64,000 bases of DNA from CAYOZN01 sp964408455 (GTDB taxonomy: Bacteria; Planctomycetota; Phycisphaerae; UBA1845; UTPLA1). The DNA is taken from NCBI GenBank assembly GCA_964408455.1, contig CAYOZN010000029.1, forward strand, positions 7,158 to 71,157, written 5' to 3'. Positions 9,799 to 17,236 of the stretch are shown here, piece after piece (position 1 is the first letter of the stretch; each line of letters begins with the position of its first letter). Position numbers and translations under genes: made by a program. The notes under the pieces were generated by a model. It made no database searches. It was not told where the DNA came from and worked only from the letters and a program-made list of their open reading frames with translations.

Positions 9799-10698
9799 TC
9801 ACGGCCCCATGCGATCCGGGGCATCCGGAGCTGTCGCCTGCGCCGTCCGCCTCCGCACCAGCAGCCATCGGCCCGCCAGAACCACCAGGTAGGCGCTGCC
9901 GGCCAGCAGAATGGTCGTCGCCCCCACCGGCAAATAGGGACCATAGCTGATCGCCAGTCCGGCCGACGTGAGCAGCATGCACAGGACAACCGACGTGAGC
10001 ATCAGTTGCAGCAGTGTGCGGCAGAACTGCCCGGCAATGGCCACCGGCAGCGTGAGAAGCGCAATGACCATGACAATGCCCACCACCGAGATGAGCAGCA
10101 CGACCGTGAGCGCCGTCAGGCAGAGCAGCATCAGGTAATAGGCCTCGACGGAGAGGCCGCGCAGGCGGGCGAACTCGCTGTCGAAGCAGACAGCAAGCAG
10201 CTGTTGATAGAACACCGCCACCACCGCGACGATGAGGACATTCAGACCCGCCAGCAGCCATAAATCAACGGTGCGGATCATGACGATGCTGCCGCCGAAG
10301 AGATAGCTCATCAGGTCTTCGCTGCTGATCCGCGTCTTGTGAATGAACAGGACGCCGATGGCCATGCCGATGGCCCACAGGGCGCCGATGACCGTGTCCT
10401 CGCGTTCCTTTGCCCGCAACGTCACCCAGCCGATGATGAGTGCCGCGATGATGGCAGCGACGGCGGCGCCCATCAGCGGCGTGAGATGCTTCCAGCCGTG
10501 CTCGACGTGGAGGTACCGCGCCGCGCCCATGCCGCCCAGCACGCAGTGCGAGATGCTGCCGGCGATGTAGGTGATCCGCCGCGTGACGACGTAGGCCCCG
10601 ACGACGCCGCAGGCGACGCTGACCAGCAGGCAGGCCAGCAGCGAGACCCGCAGGAATCCGTATCCCGGCTCCAGAATGACGTGGAAGAATTCGGCCAT
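9799..10698 (-). CDS. znuB: Metal (Zn/Mn) ABC transporter permease
   Basis: This is the membrane subunit of a high-affinity zinc or manganese importer (ZnuB/TroC/MntB family, about 270-300 residues, 8-9 TM helices). The ATG at 10698 (MAEFFHVILEPGYG) is chosen because an upstream in-frame ATG would add MSLIPYPYSTV, which is only the translation of the heptamer repeats in front of the gene. Family marks include RVSLLACLLVSVACGVVGAY, the RRITYIAGSISHCVLGGMG loop, SYLFGGSIVMI and GIVMVIALLTLPVAIA. It is the third gene of a znuA-znuC-znuB order and is separated from znuC by about 146 bases. Metal specificity cannot be settled from sequence; zinc is favoured by the His-rich loop of the binding protein. 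Confidence 0.9.
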   Translation of the reverse strand: MAEFFHVILEPGYGFLRVSLLACLLVSVACGVVGAYVVTRRITYIAGSISHCVLGGMGAARYLHVEHGWKHLTPLMGAAVAAIIAALIIGWVTLRAKEREDTVIGALWAIGMAIGVLFIHKTRISSEDLMSYLFGGSIVMIRTVDLWLLAGLNVLIVAVVAVFYQQLLAVCFDSEFARLRGLSVEAYYLMLLCLTALTVVLLISVVGIVMVIALLTLPVAIAGQFCRTLLQLMLTSVVLCMLLTSAGLAISYGPYLPVGATTILLAGSAYLVVLAGRWLLVRRRTAQATAPDAPDRMGP

Positions 10699-10702
10699 AA
10701 CG

Positions 10703-10844
10703 GTGGAATAGGGGTAAGGGATAAGGGACATGGGGCAAGGGGATGCACGAATCGGCAGCCCACCATCCTGATCCCTTGCCGTCTACCGTTCCCTGTCCCA
10801 TATCGCTTATCCCATATCCCTTGTCCCTTGTCCCTTATCCCTTT
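10703..10844. repeat. Degenerate heptamer repeats (GGGAYAA) in opposite orientations
   Basis: The znuC-znuB spacer is built largely from 7-base units. Around 10709-10743 they read AGGGGTAAGGGATAAGGGAC and similar on the plus strand. Around 10795-10844 they read as the complement (CCCATATCCCTTGTCCCTTG and so on). The two blocks can fold into a long imperfect hairpin around a unique 50-base centre. The right block runs up to the znuC stop codon. This is a simple-repeat array, not a CRISPR. Confidence 0.75.
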
Positions 10845-11651
10845 TCACCGATGCTTGTGGTCGTGCAAAATCATCCGCATGTCCCGGCCGTACATCTCGC
10901 TGATGAATTCACCGGCGATTTCCCCGGTCGCGTGCACATCCACGCGGCGGTTCACGCAGATCACCGTCTTTACGAACTTGGACACAAAGCTGCGATCGTG
11001 GGAGACCATGAAGATGGTCATCTTCGCGTTCAATTCGTGCATCAGCTCGTACAGATCGTCCTGCGCCGCCACGTCCAGCCCGGCCGTCGGCTCATCCAGC
11101 AGCAGCAGCTCCGGCTCGCATGCCAGCGCCCGGGCAATCAGCACCCGCTGGCGCTGGCCGCCCGACAGCGACGCGAATGGGTGCAGTCGCTTTTCGGAAA
11201 GCTTCACCCGATCCAGTGCGACACCGGCCCGCTCCACGTCAGCTCCGCCGTATCGCAGCCACGGTCCACGCCGGCGCAGCCGCCCCATCAGCACCACGTC
11301 CTGCACCGTGACGGGGAACTTGGGATCGAGCAGCGCATGCTGCGGCATGTAGCCCAGCCGTTCGCGGCAGGCGTCCGGCGATTCGCCGAAGACCTCAATC
11401 TTTCCGGCGCTAGGTCGCAGCAGGCCGAGAACCAGTTTGAGCAGCGTCGTCTTGCCGCCGCCGTTGGGCCCCACGACGCAGGCGAAATCCCCGGGTGCGA
11501 TTCCGAAGGTGACCGGTGCGCTGAACACCGGCGTCTCGTCGTAGGCAAAGTTCACATCGCGAAAGCGCACCGCGGCCGACGGAATGTCGGCGGTGGCTGA
11601 GCCGCAGCATCCCCTTGCATGCACGTGCTGGTGCGTCGCGGTTTCAGCCAT
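10845..11651 (-). CDS. znuC: Metal ABC transporter ATP-binding protein
   Basis: This is the ATPase subunit of the zinc/manganese importer. It shows Walker A GPNGGGKTT, the ABC signature LSGGQRQRVLIARAL, Walker B LLLLDEPTAGLD and the switch-His in MVSHDRSF. The ATG at 11651 (MAETATHQHVHARGCCG) overlaps the end of znuA by 8 bases, a translational-coupling arrangement. An upstream in-frame start would add an Arg-rich leader (MPRHSRRRRRRRTG) that is only the znuA 3' end read in another frame. The N-terminus carries His and Cys residues (HQHVHARGCC) and the C-terminus ends HDHKHR, possibly minor metal-binding tails. Length (268 aa) is normal for ZnuC/MntA. Confidence 0.93.
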   Translation of the reverse strand: MAETATHQHVHARGCCGSATADIPSAAVRFRDVNFAYDETPVFSAPVTFGIAPGDFACVVGPNGGGKTTLLKLVLGLLRPSAGKIEVFGESPDACRERLGYMPQHALLDPKFPVTVQDVVLMGRLRRRGPWLRYGGADVERAGVALDRVKLSEKRLHPFASLSGGQRQRVLIARALACEPELLLLDEPTAGLDVAAQDDLYELMHELNAKMTIFMVSHDRSFVSKFVKTVICVNRRVDVHATGEIAGEFISEMYGRDMRMILHDHKHR

Positions 11652-12588
11652 TGTTATTTGCCCCGTTCGTCGTCGGCGGCGACGCCGCGAGTGCCGCGGC
11701 AATGGCCTGGGTCATTTGCAGCAGGTTGTTCTGCCAATCCGAGCTCATGGGCGCCAGGCGCACGACCTGCCCGCCGATCGCTTCCGCCACTGCCTGCGCG
11801 CTGCCCGCCGAGTATTCCTCCTGGGCAAAGACGGTTTTCGTGCCGACTGTGCGCGCCTGCTGGATCAACTCGGCCAGCCGCCGCGGGCTGGGCTCCTTGC
11901 CGCCGGTCTCGATCACCACCTGCTCGAGCCCGTAGCGGCGGCAGTAGTAGGCAAACGACGGGTGAAAGACGAGAAATGCGCGCCCGCGGTGGGGCGCCAG
12001 CACGTCTCGTACTTGGGCGTCGATCCTGTCCAGCTCGGCGAGAAAGCGGGCCAGGTTCCGCTCGTACTCGGCGGCGTGGCCGGGATCGAGCCGCGACAGC
12101 GACGCCGCCATCGTGCGCGCCTGCGACTGCACCAGGATGGGGTCCAGCCAGACGTGCGGGTCGAGTTCGCCGTCGCCGCAGACATGATCGGTATGCTCGT
12201 CGTGGTGGTGTTCGTGTCCCTCGATGTGCAGCAGCTCGATTCCCTCGCGCGTGTCCACCACTTCCAGGCCGGGCGCGACGTCCCGCAAGCGCTCGATCAG
12301 CGGGCCTTCGAATGCAACGCCGATGCGGAAGAACGCCCGGGCACGGGCGATCTCGGCCACCTGTTTGGGTGAAGGATCAAACGCGCCGTGCGACTGTCCG
12401 GGGGACAGCAGCGAATGCACGAGCACGCGATCGCCGCCGATCTGCTTGGCGAAGAACACCTGCGGCTGGATCGACACGGCGACGCGCAATCGGTCGTTGT
12501 CGTCATCGCTCGAAGGGGCGGGTGAATCGCACGCTGCCGCTCCCAGGAGCATGGCGCACGACAGACATATCAGGTGCCGACGGATCAC
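11644..12588 (-). CDS. znuA: Metal-binding lipoprotein / periplasmic protein of zinc importer
   Basis: This is the substrate-binding protein of the cluster A-I (ZnuA/TroA) type. The start is uncertain: GTG 12588 gives a compact signal sequence (IRRHLICLSCAMLLGAAAC, possibly lipidated at that Cys), while a TTG at 12615 adds nine residues with a poor n-region. Metal ligands expected in the family are visible: His in SPGQSHGAFDPSP, His in DPHVWLDP, His in FLVFHPSFAYYC and an acidic residue in VFAQEEYSAG. Between the first two lies a His-rich loop (HIEGHEHHHDEHTDH) typical of zinc-specific members. It is the first gene of the operon, and a perfect palindrome lies 49 bases upstream of the GTG. Confidence 0.9.
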   Translation of the reverse strand: MIRRHLICLSCAMLLGAAACDSPAPSSDDDNDRLRVAVSIQPQVFFAKQIGGDRVLVHSLLSPGQSHGAFDPSPKQVAEIARARAFFRIGVAFEGPLIERLRDVAPGLEVVDTREGIELLHIEGHEHHHDEHTDHVCGDGELDPHVWLDPILVQSQARTMAASLSRLDPGHAAEYERNLARFLAELDRIDAQVRDVLAPHRGRAFLVFHPSFAYYCRRYGLEQVVIETGGKEPSPRRLAELIQQARTVGTKTVFAQEEYSAGSAQAVAEAIGGQVVRLAPMSSDWQNNLLQMTQAIAAALAASPPTTNGANNNG

Positions 12589-12636
12589 GTGTGGTTGCCC
12601 CGTGCGAAAAAGCAATCTGCAGCGGCCCAGCCGCCG

Positions 12637-12653
12637 GTATTACATTGTAATAC
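12637..12653. promoter_or_regulatory. Perfect palindrome upstream of znuA, candidate Fur/Zur-family operator
   Basis: GTATTACATTGTAATAC is an 8-1-8 perfect inverted repeat. On the minus strand it contains TACAAT, a fair -10 box, with GTGGCA 17 bases upstream as a weak -35. A repressor bound here would block polymerase. Position and symmetry fit Fur-family metalloregulators, which is inference from context. No regulator gene is in the window. Confidence 0.6.
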
Positions 12654-13168
12654 AGCGGCGGCGTCATGCCACGTGCAATTACGCACGGGCGCGTGTTGTC
12701 GTTACCTGCCGGGTGCGCGTGCCATTCCGATCCGAGATGCCCGATAACACTTTGCCGGTTGTCGGCTCCTCCCGGTTCATCGTGGAATTCGGGAGTTACC
12801 CGGTCCCGGCCGGATTTGCACTCTCCCGGTGCCCACGAAATCGACCAGCCGAGATTTATTGAAATTTTTTTCCAACACCTGTCGGACAAGTCATCAAAAA
12901 CTCCATCGCGGCGTACCGGTGAGGCGCCTCACCAAAAAAAATGGTGAGACAATCCGGGACAATCCGGGGCGCGCTGAGGCGCGCCGAGTACTACGTGACG
13001 GACATCGCCCGGCGCGGACGCAATGCCGGCAACCTTTCTGCTACCCATTAGGTGTGCTCACCGTTCCGCCAGAATTCCGGCAAAATGACCGCTCCCTCGC
13101 GCAGAGGGGCGAAACACAACCGCAGGATGAGCAGCCCGTCAGATTCGTAGCTATTCGTTTTTTGCCGC
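12654..13168. other. Intergenic region upstream of znuA with palindromes
   Basis: About 500 bases without a supported gene. It holds the 16-bp perfect palindrome GGTGAGGCGCCTCACC (12918-12933) followed by eight A. Its right half can instead pair with TGGTGAG at 12942-12948 across the A-run. Next comes a direct repeat of GACAATCCGG (around 12948-12966) and the inverted GGCGCGC-TGA-GGCGCGC. I recognise no known riboswitch. Confidence 0.5.
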
Positions 13169-14986
13169 TTAGATTCCGGTCAACAATTCCACGAAGGGCT
13201 GCACGTCGCGGCCGTCGGCCAGGCCGTCGCAGTTCAGGTCGGCTGCCGCCGTGCCGGCGGGATTGTCGCCCAGCAGCACGTCGATGAACGCGGGTGCATC
13301 GGCAGTCGACACAAACCCATCGCCATTCACATCACCGCCCGTGAAGGAAATCTGCCACGACCGCGTACCACTGCCTACGGGGTTGGTGGCCCGGATGGTG
13401 ACGGTGACCGGCGACGGCGAGGGCGACACATTCGGCCACGATACGACGCCGGTGCCGACGTTGATCGTCATGCCCGGCGGTCCGCTGTCCAGTGACCACG
13501 TCAGGATCGGGTTCATGCAGGCGGGATTGGTGACCGAGGGCACGGGGCCGGTGTACGACTGGGCGCAGACCGTGAGATTCGCATCCGGAATCGGCGAGAT
13601 CACGGGCGCCGCGGCGGTCACGCCGATGAAAATCGGCGACGTGCTCGTGCCGCCGGCATTCGTCGCCCGCACGTACACGAGATAGGGAAACGGCGATGGC
13701 ACGGGCGACGGCCACGTGATGACGCCGGTGGACGGATGAATCGTCATGCCGGGCTGTGGATTATCCAGGCTCCAGCTGATCGGCGCCATGTTGATCGGGT
13801 GTGTCACGCTGGGGGCATCACTGACATACGGCTGTCCGCAGGTCGTCACGTCCTGGCCGAGGTTGTTGATGACGGGCGCGAGCTGGGTGATCGTCAGCGG
13901 CGTGCAGTATGACACGGCATTGTTGTCTTCGTATTCCTCGGCGACTTCGTCGAGATCGTCGAGAATGGTTCCGAGATAGTATGTCCCGGCCGCCATGTCC
14001 TCCGGCAGCTCGACGTCTACGTCGAAGTCAAAGCCATCCTCGAACGCGATGTCCCATACCAGTTCGCCCAGAAATGTATCGCTGGTCTCGATCCAGTCGT
14101 CGCTGGAAAGATAGAAACCCTGCTCGACGAAGAATTCGCTGGTGGTGCCGAAGTTCTCGATGACCGAACGCATGGTCAGCGTGGCGCCGGGCCCGGCGCT
14201 GGTCGGCGAGAAGAAGACCGGCACGGCCTTGCCCACGATCGGCCCGGCCGTGTACGACGCATTGGCCAGATCGCGATAGGGCGGCCCGGACGGCCCCGAG
14301 TGCGGATAGAGATATCGCGCGCCGTTCCGGTCATCGGTATGCAGCTCGACGATGTTTTCCTGACCGATGGGGCCGCCGCTGGGATAGCGCGGGTTCATGG
14401 TCGCGACGAACCAGTTGAAGCCGGAGGGCTCGGTCCCCTGGGGCTCGTGGCCAAGGCCGAGGGCGTGCCCCATTTCGTGGACCGCGACCAGGAGAAAGGA
14501 GAACCCGTTGGCCGGCGTGGGTGTCGTCACGACGTCACAGTCGGGATTGGTTTCGAGCGTATAGCCGACGCCCTCCGGCAGATCGCTGAACACCACATCC
14601 ATATCGAACCAGACCGGTCCGTCGTTCACCAGGTATGTCACACCGAGGACGCCGGGATCGAGCGATTCCGCCGGCACGGCCGCCGTGTCGGAAAAGCCGT
14701 CGAAGTTGTCGATCTCGAAGTCCTGGGGCGAATTGATGAATGAATAGGTGAAGTCGCAGGCGGGTACGATGTTCCACAGGCCCATGGACTCGAGGATCAG
14801 CGTGTGCGTCTCGCTGCCGGGCGGGAAGGTGGAGGGCGACAGATAACGCACGCTCTGCGACGGCACCCAGACCACGTCCCACGGGCCGTATTGAAACCAG
14901 CTGAAGGCGGAGGCCCGCTCGTGGGACAAGAGCCCCATCGCCGAGATCAGCACCAATCCAACGCCATTGCGGAGGCACCGTTTCAC
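13169..14986 (-). CDS. Secreted matrixin-like zinc metalloprotease with CARDB-like, Ig-like and dockerin-like domains, 605 aa
   Basis: The GTG at 14986 starts a signal peptide (MKRCLRNGVGLVLISAMGLL). The catalytic part has the metzincin motif HEMGHALGLGH (residues about 169-179), with three zinc-binding His and the Gly-turn, followed by a Met-turn candidate (ATMNPRYPSGG). A CARDB-like domain follows (FGTTSEFFVEQGFYLSSDDW and DLDEVAEEYEDNNAVSY). Two putative Ig-like modules each contain PGMTI and GVISW-type strands. The C-terminus is a dockerin-like pair (GGDVNGDGFVSTADAPAF and ADLNCDGLADGRDVQPF). The product is expected to be an extracellular protease anchored or assembled through the dockerin. 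Its start overlaps the stop of the upstream gene by 4 bases (GTGA), so the two are coupled. Confidence 0.85.
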   Translation of the reverse strand: MKRCLRNGVGLVLISAMGLLSHERASAFSWFQYGPWDVVWVPSQSVRYLSPSTFPPGSETHTLILESMGLWNIVPACDFTYSFINSPQDFEIDNFDGFSDTAAVPAESLDPGVLGVTYLVNDGPVWFDMDVVFSDLPEGVGYTLETNPDCDVVTTPTPANGFSFLLVAVHEMGHALGLGHEPQGTEPSGFNWFVATMNPRYPSGGPIGQENIVELHTDDRNGARYLYPHSGPSGPPYRDLANASYTAGPIVGKAVPVFFSPTSAGPGATLTMRSVIENFGTTSEFFVEQGFYLSSDDWIETSDTFLGELVWDIAFEDGFDFDVDVELPEDMAAGTYYLGTILDDLDEVAEEYEDNNAVSYCTPLTITQLAPVINNLGQDVTTCGQPYVSDAPSVTHPINMAPISWSLDNPQPGMTIHPSTGVITWPSPVPSPFPYLVYVRATNAGGTSTSPIFIGVTAAAPVISPIPDANLTVCAQSYTGPVPSVTNPACMNPILTWSLDSGPPGMTINVGTGVVSWPNVSPSPSPVTVTIRATNPVGSGTRSWQISFTGGDVNGDGFVSTADAPAFIDVLLGDNPAGTAAADLNCDGLADGRDVQPFVELLTGI

Positions 14987-15969
14987 TGTCGTGCCTCCGG
15001 CTTTTCTGAGCGGTGCTGCCGATTCCTGCCCTTCGCCGGTCGCGGGGTGGCAGGCTCGGCTGCATCGACTTGTCCCTTGCCGCGCCGGGAAGCTGAGGGT
15101 TCGCCGACCGGCGTCTGCTCCTCTATCGCGTTTTGCCGCGGTGACAACTTCAGCGACGTGGGCTGCAATCTGACCAGGAGGGGTTCGCCGGCAGGCCGCG
15201 ACATCTGGTGATCGCGGCTGGCATCGAGGATTGGCTGCACGTGCGACCGAAACCCGGCGAGTGTCATGGGCTCGGCAGCCGCGGCCGTCGCGTCACGCAC
15301 GACGGGGCCGGAGCTGCCGCGGAGCCGGTCCTGTACGCATCGGGGCGAATTAGCCGCGGGCTCGGCGGCGGGCTGGGACTTCGCGTGCCTGCGCTTTGCG
15401 GCCGCCGGTGCGCGTCCGCCTGGTTGCGCTGCGTGAGTGCCCGGCTGGTCACCGCCGGCCGTAAGCAGCGGATAGCCATCGTCGTCGAAGCCGGTCACGG
15501 CGAAACCGCCATCGACATAGACGCGATCGACGCCGGCTGCATCCTGCCTCACCAGGAATGCCCCCTGCCCCAGTCCGACGGTCGGAAAAGTTTTGTACTC
15601 CGGCAACAGGAACAGGACCCGCCGCTGCCCCGGTTCGAAATGAGGCGCGCAGCAAACCCGCATCTGCCGCTTTCCCAGCGTGCCGCCGGGCACGACCAGT
15701 GTGAACGCGTTTGTCGCGCCGGGATGCTCGCCCTTCCAGTATTCGACGTTGGCGAGCGTCACGCGGGTCTCGATCCGCCCGCGGGCCTGGTGCCAGTACG
15801 ATTGCACCGCCGCCACGTCGGCGGCGATCACCTGCCCGGCGAGGTCCGCCAGTTCGCGGATCGTCATGGGCGCGACCGTGCTCGCCCGGGCCGGGCCGGC
15901 ATGCATCGCCAGCGCGACGCAGGAACAGAACATCGCTGTGGGCAGCGCGGACGCCGCGCGAATGGACAT
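14983..15969 (-). CDS. Secreted protein coupled to the metalloprotease, unknown function, 328 aa
   Basis: The ATG at 15969 has a strong ribosome site (GGAGGGGAG) and a signal peptide (MSIRAASALPTAMFCSCVAL, cleaved after GPARAS). Residues 35-170 form a beta-rich domain beginning TVAPMTIRELADLAGQVIAA, with ETRVTLANVEYWKG and VVPGGTLGKRQMRVC, ending in a YVDGGFAVTGFDDDGYPLL segment. The last 150 residues are low-complexity (Ala, Pro, Arg) and look disordered. Proteins with this 'iReLa..ad.v..a.V....yW' start often neighbour bacterial matrixin-like proteases, so a role as inhibitor, chaperone or substrate partner is plausible but is inference from the 4-base overlap and co-direction only. Confidence 0.7.
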   Translation of the reverse strand: MSIRAASALPTAMFCSCVALAMHAGPARASTVAPMTIRELADLAGQVIAADVAAVQSYWHQARGRIETRVTLANVEYWKGEHPGATNAFTLVVPGGTLGKRQMRVCCAPHFEPGQRRVLFLLPEYKTFPTVGLGQGAFLVRQDAAGVDRVYVDGGFAVTGFDDDGYPLLTAGGDQPGTHAAQPGGRAPAAAKRRHAKSQPAAEPAANSPRCVQDRLRGSSGPVVRDATAAAAEPMTLAGFRSHVQPILDASRDHQMSRPAGEPLLVRLQPTSLKLSPRQNAIEEQTPVGEPSASRRGKGQVDAAEPATPRPAKGRNRQHRSEKPEARQ

Positions 15970-16165
15970 GCAACTCCCCTCCGATCACGGGCCGTGTTTC
16001 GCCGGGCGCACGGCAGGTGTCCGGCGAATTCTCGATGGTGCCAGCGTCGCGACCCGGCCGGCCGACCAGGTACGCGCAAGGGCCCGATCAATGATATCGA
16101 TGGAAAGTTGGCCCGATCAAGTCGCGGAGGGCTCCGCCCCGATTTTTCGAAGGTCCGCAAAAAAA
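15970..16165. other. Intergenic region between matrixin operon and flgM terminator
   Basis: About 200 bases holding the promoter region of the matrixin operon. Nothing else can be supported apart from the U-tract of the flgM terminator at its right end. Confidence 0.4.
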
Positions 16166-16201
16166 CCAAGACGAGCCGGCCGAGGCCACAACTCGTCTTG
16201 G
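16159..16201 (-). terminator. Rho-independent terminator of flgM
   Basis: CCAAGACGAG (16166-16175) pairs perfectly with CTCGTCTTGG (16192-16201). On the minus strand the stem is followed by seven T (A-run 16159-16165). A shorter TTTTGTT follows on the plus strand. It lies 70 bases after the flgM stop. Confidence 0.9.
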
Positions 16202-16270
16202 TTTTGTTGAATATGCAACGGAAAGCAGGTTCGTTCTGCGAACGAGTCAGTGCGTTGTTCTGCGTTGCCG

Positions 16271-16552
16271 CTACAGATCCTGTAGCAGGCGCTCCGTTGC
16301 CACATCCAGCTTATCGGCAGTCAGATAGTCGCCCCGCGAGATGGCGCTGCGGATGTCGATGATCTTCCGCGCCCGATCGTCCGGCAGGTCGACCAGTTGA
16401 CTGAGGAATGTCGCCAATTCGCTGATCTCGACCCGGTCATCCGCAAGCGTCGCCGCATCGCGACCTTCGTGACGCCGCGCCGACTGTTCCACGTACTGGC
16501 GGAGCGTGGCCGACGTCGAGCTGCCCAATACCGTTGACTCAATCTGGTTCAT
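16271..16552 (-). CDS. flgM: Anti-sigma-28 factor FlgM-like
   Basis: This is a 93-residue protein with the FlgM layout: a flexible N-terminus (MNQIESTVLGSSTSATLRQY) and the conserved C-terminal helices VEISELATFLSQL, then ARKIIDIRSAISRGDYLTAD and KLDVATERLLQDL, which in the family bind the flagellar sigma factor FliA. The ATG at 16552 has AGGAAGG upstream and is preferred to an in-frame GTG at 16591. The gene is alone: no flagellar gene is adjacent, whereas flgM usually sits next to flgN or flgK. It implies a motile or once motile cell whose flagellar genes lie elsewhere. Confidence 0.75.
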   Translation of the reverse strand: MNQIESTVLGSSTSATLRQYVEQSARRHEGRDAATLADDRVEISELATFLSQLVDLPDDRARKIIDIRSAISRGDYLTADKLDVATERLLQDL

Positions 16553-16676
16553 GTCGTGTTCGCCTTCCTGGCTCGATAATGTGTCCTTCACGGCGACGGA
16601 TTGAAGAACACTACGCGGCGAATGACTCCGAGGTTTTCGTTTTTTTCGCGGTCGCGTGGGTCAACGCGCCGGCGGG

Positions 16677-16691
16677 GCAAAGTCTGCGCCT
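16677..16691 (-). promoter_or_regulatory. Possible sigma-54 promoter for flgM
   Basis: On the minus strand AGGCGCAGACTTTGC shows the GG-N10-GC spacing and a TTTGC -12 box of sigma-54 promoters. It points at flgM, about 125 bases away. The match is partial and unsupported by other evidence. Confidence 0.2.
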
Positions 16692-17236
16692 TGGGGCCGG
16701 CCGACTCTACACCGCTACTCATGGGTCTTATCGGTTTTCAGCCCTGCCGCGCTGCAATTCAATTCTGCAAACACCCCCTATATGTTGATAATGCCGCACT
16801 TACGTGATTTTTTTCACAGGCGGCTGAACTTCGCGCGATTATCGGGTGTTTCCCGTAATTACTTGCATTCCAACACCTTCACGCAGGCTCGGGGGCCTGT
16901 GAAAAACTGCGGCGGCCCATCCGGACACGCAATGTCCACACAACATCTAGTAGCCGCCACGCGCTGCCGGTGCCAGAAGCCATGTCCGTTGCGGTAGGCA
17001 GCCCGCCAGCATTACCAGCCGGCCCGCAGAAATTGCGCGAGCCCTGCAACTCCTGCGGTGATCGTGTACTTGTGAGCAGACTAATGAGCCGCGAGGGGTC
17101 CTTTGGATTGCCGCCGTGCCGGACGCATGCCGGGGCGTCACTGGTAATCCGGAGGTCGGTTTTCAAGCCGCCGCCCGGCCCGCTGTTCTGAACCGCTGCG
17201 GCTCGCCCGCACCCCCGCGAATGTATAATCGCCAGC
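16692..17236. other. Intergenic region, divergent flgM / oxidoreductase
   Basis: About 550 bases of locally AT-richer sequence (16740-16880) between divergent genes. It must hold the oxidoreductase promoter. I found no gene, RNA or repeat that I can support. Confidence 0.35.

Noticed and set aside
10703..10844. Heptamer array as a CRISPR
   Set aside because: The units are 7 bases, degenerate and in both orientations, with no spacers or cas genes.
12660..12900. Possible metal or cofactor riboswitch upstream of znuA
   Set aside because: Stem-forming segments exist, but I could match no known riboswitch core.
12918..12941. GGTGAGGCGCCTCACC plus A8 as a terminator
   Set aside because: The A-run follows the stem on the plus strand, so no strand has a U-tract after the stem.
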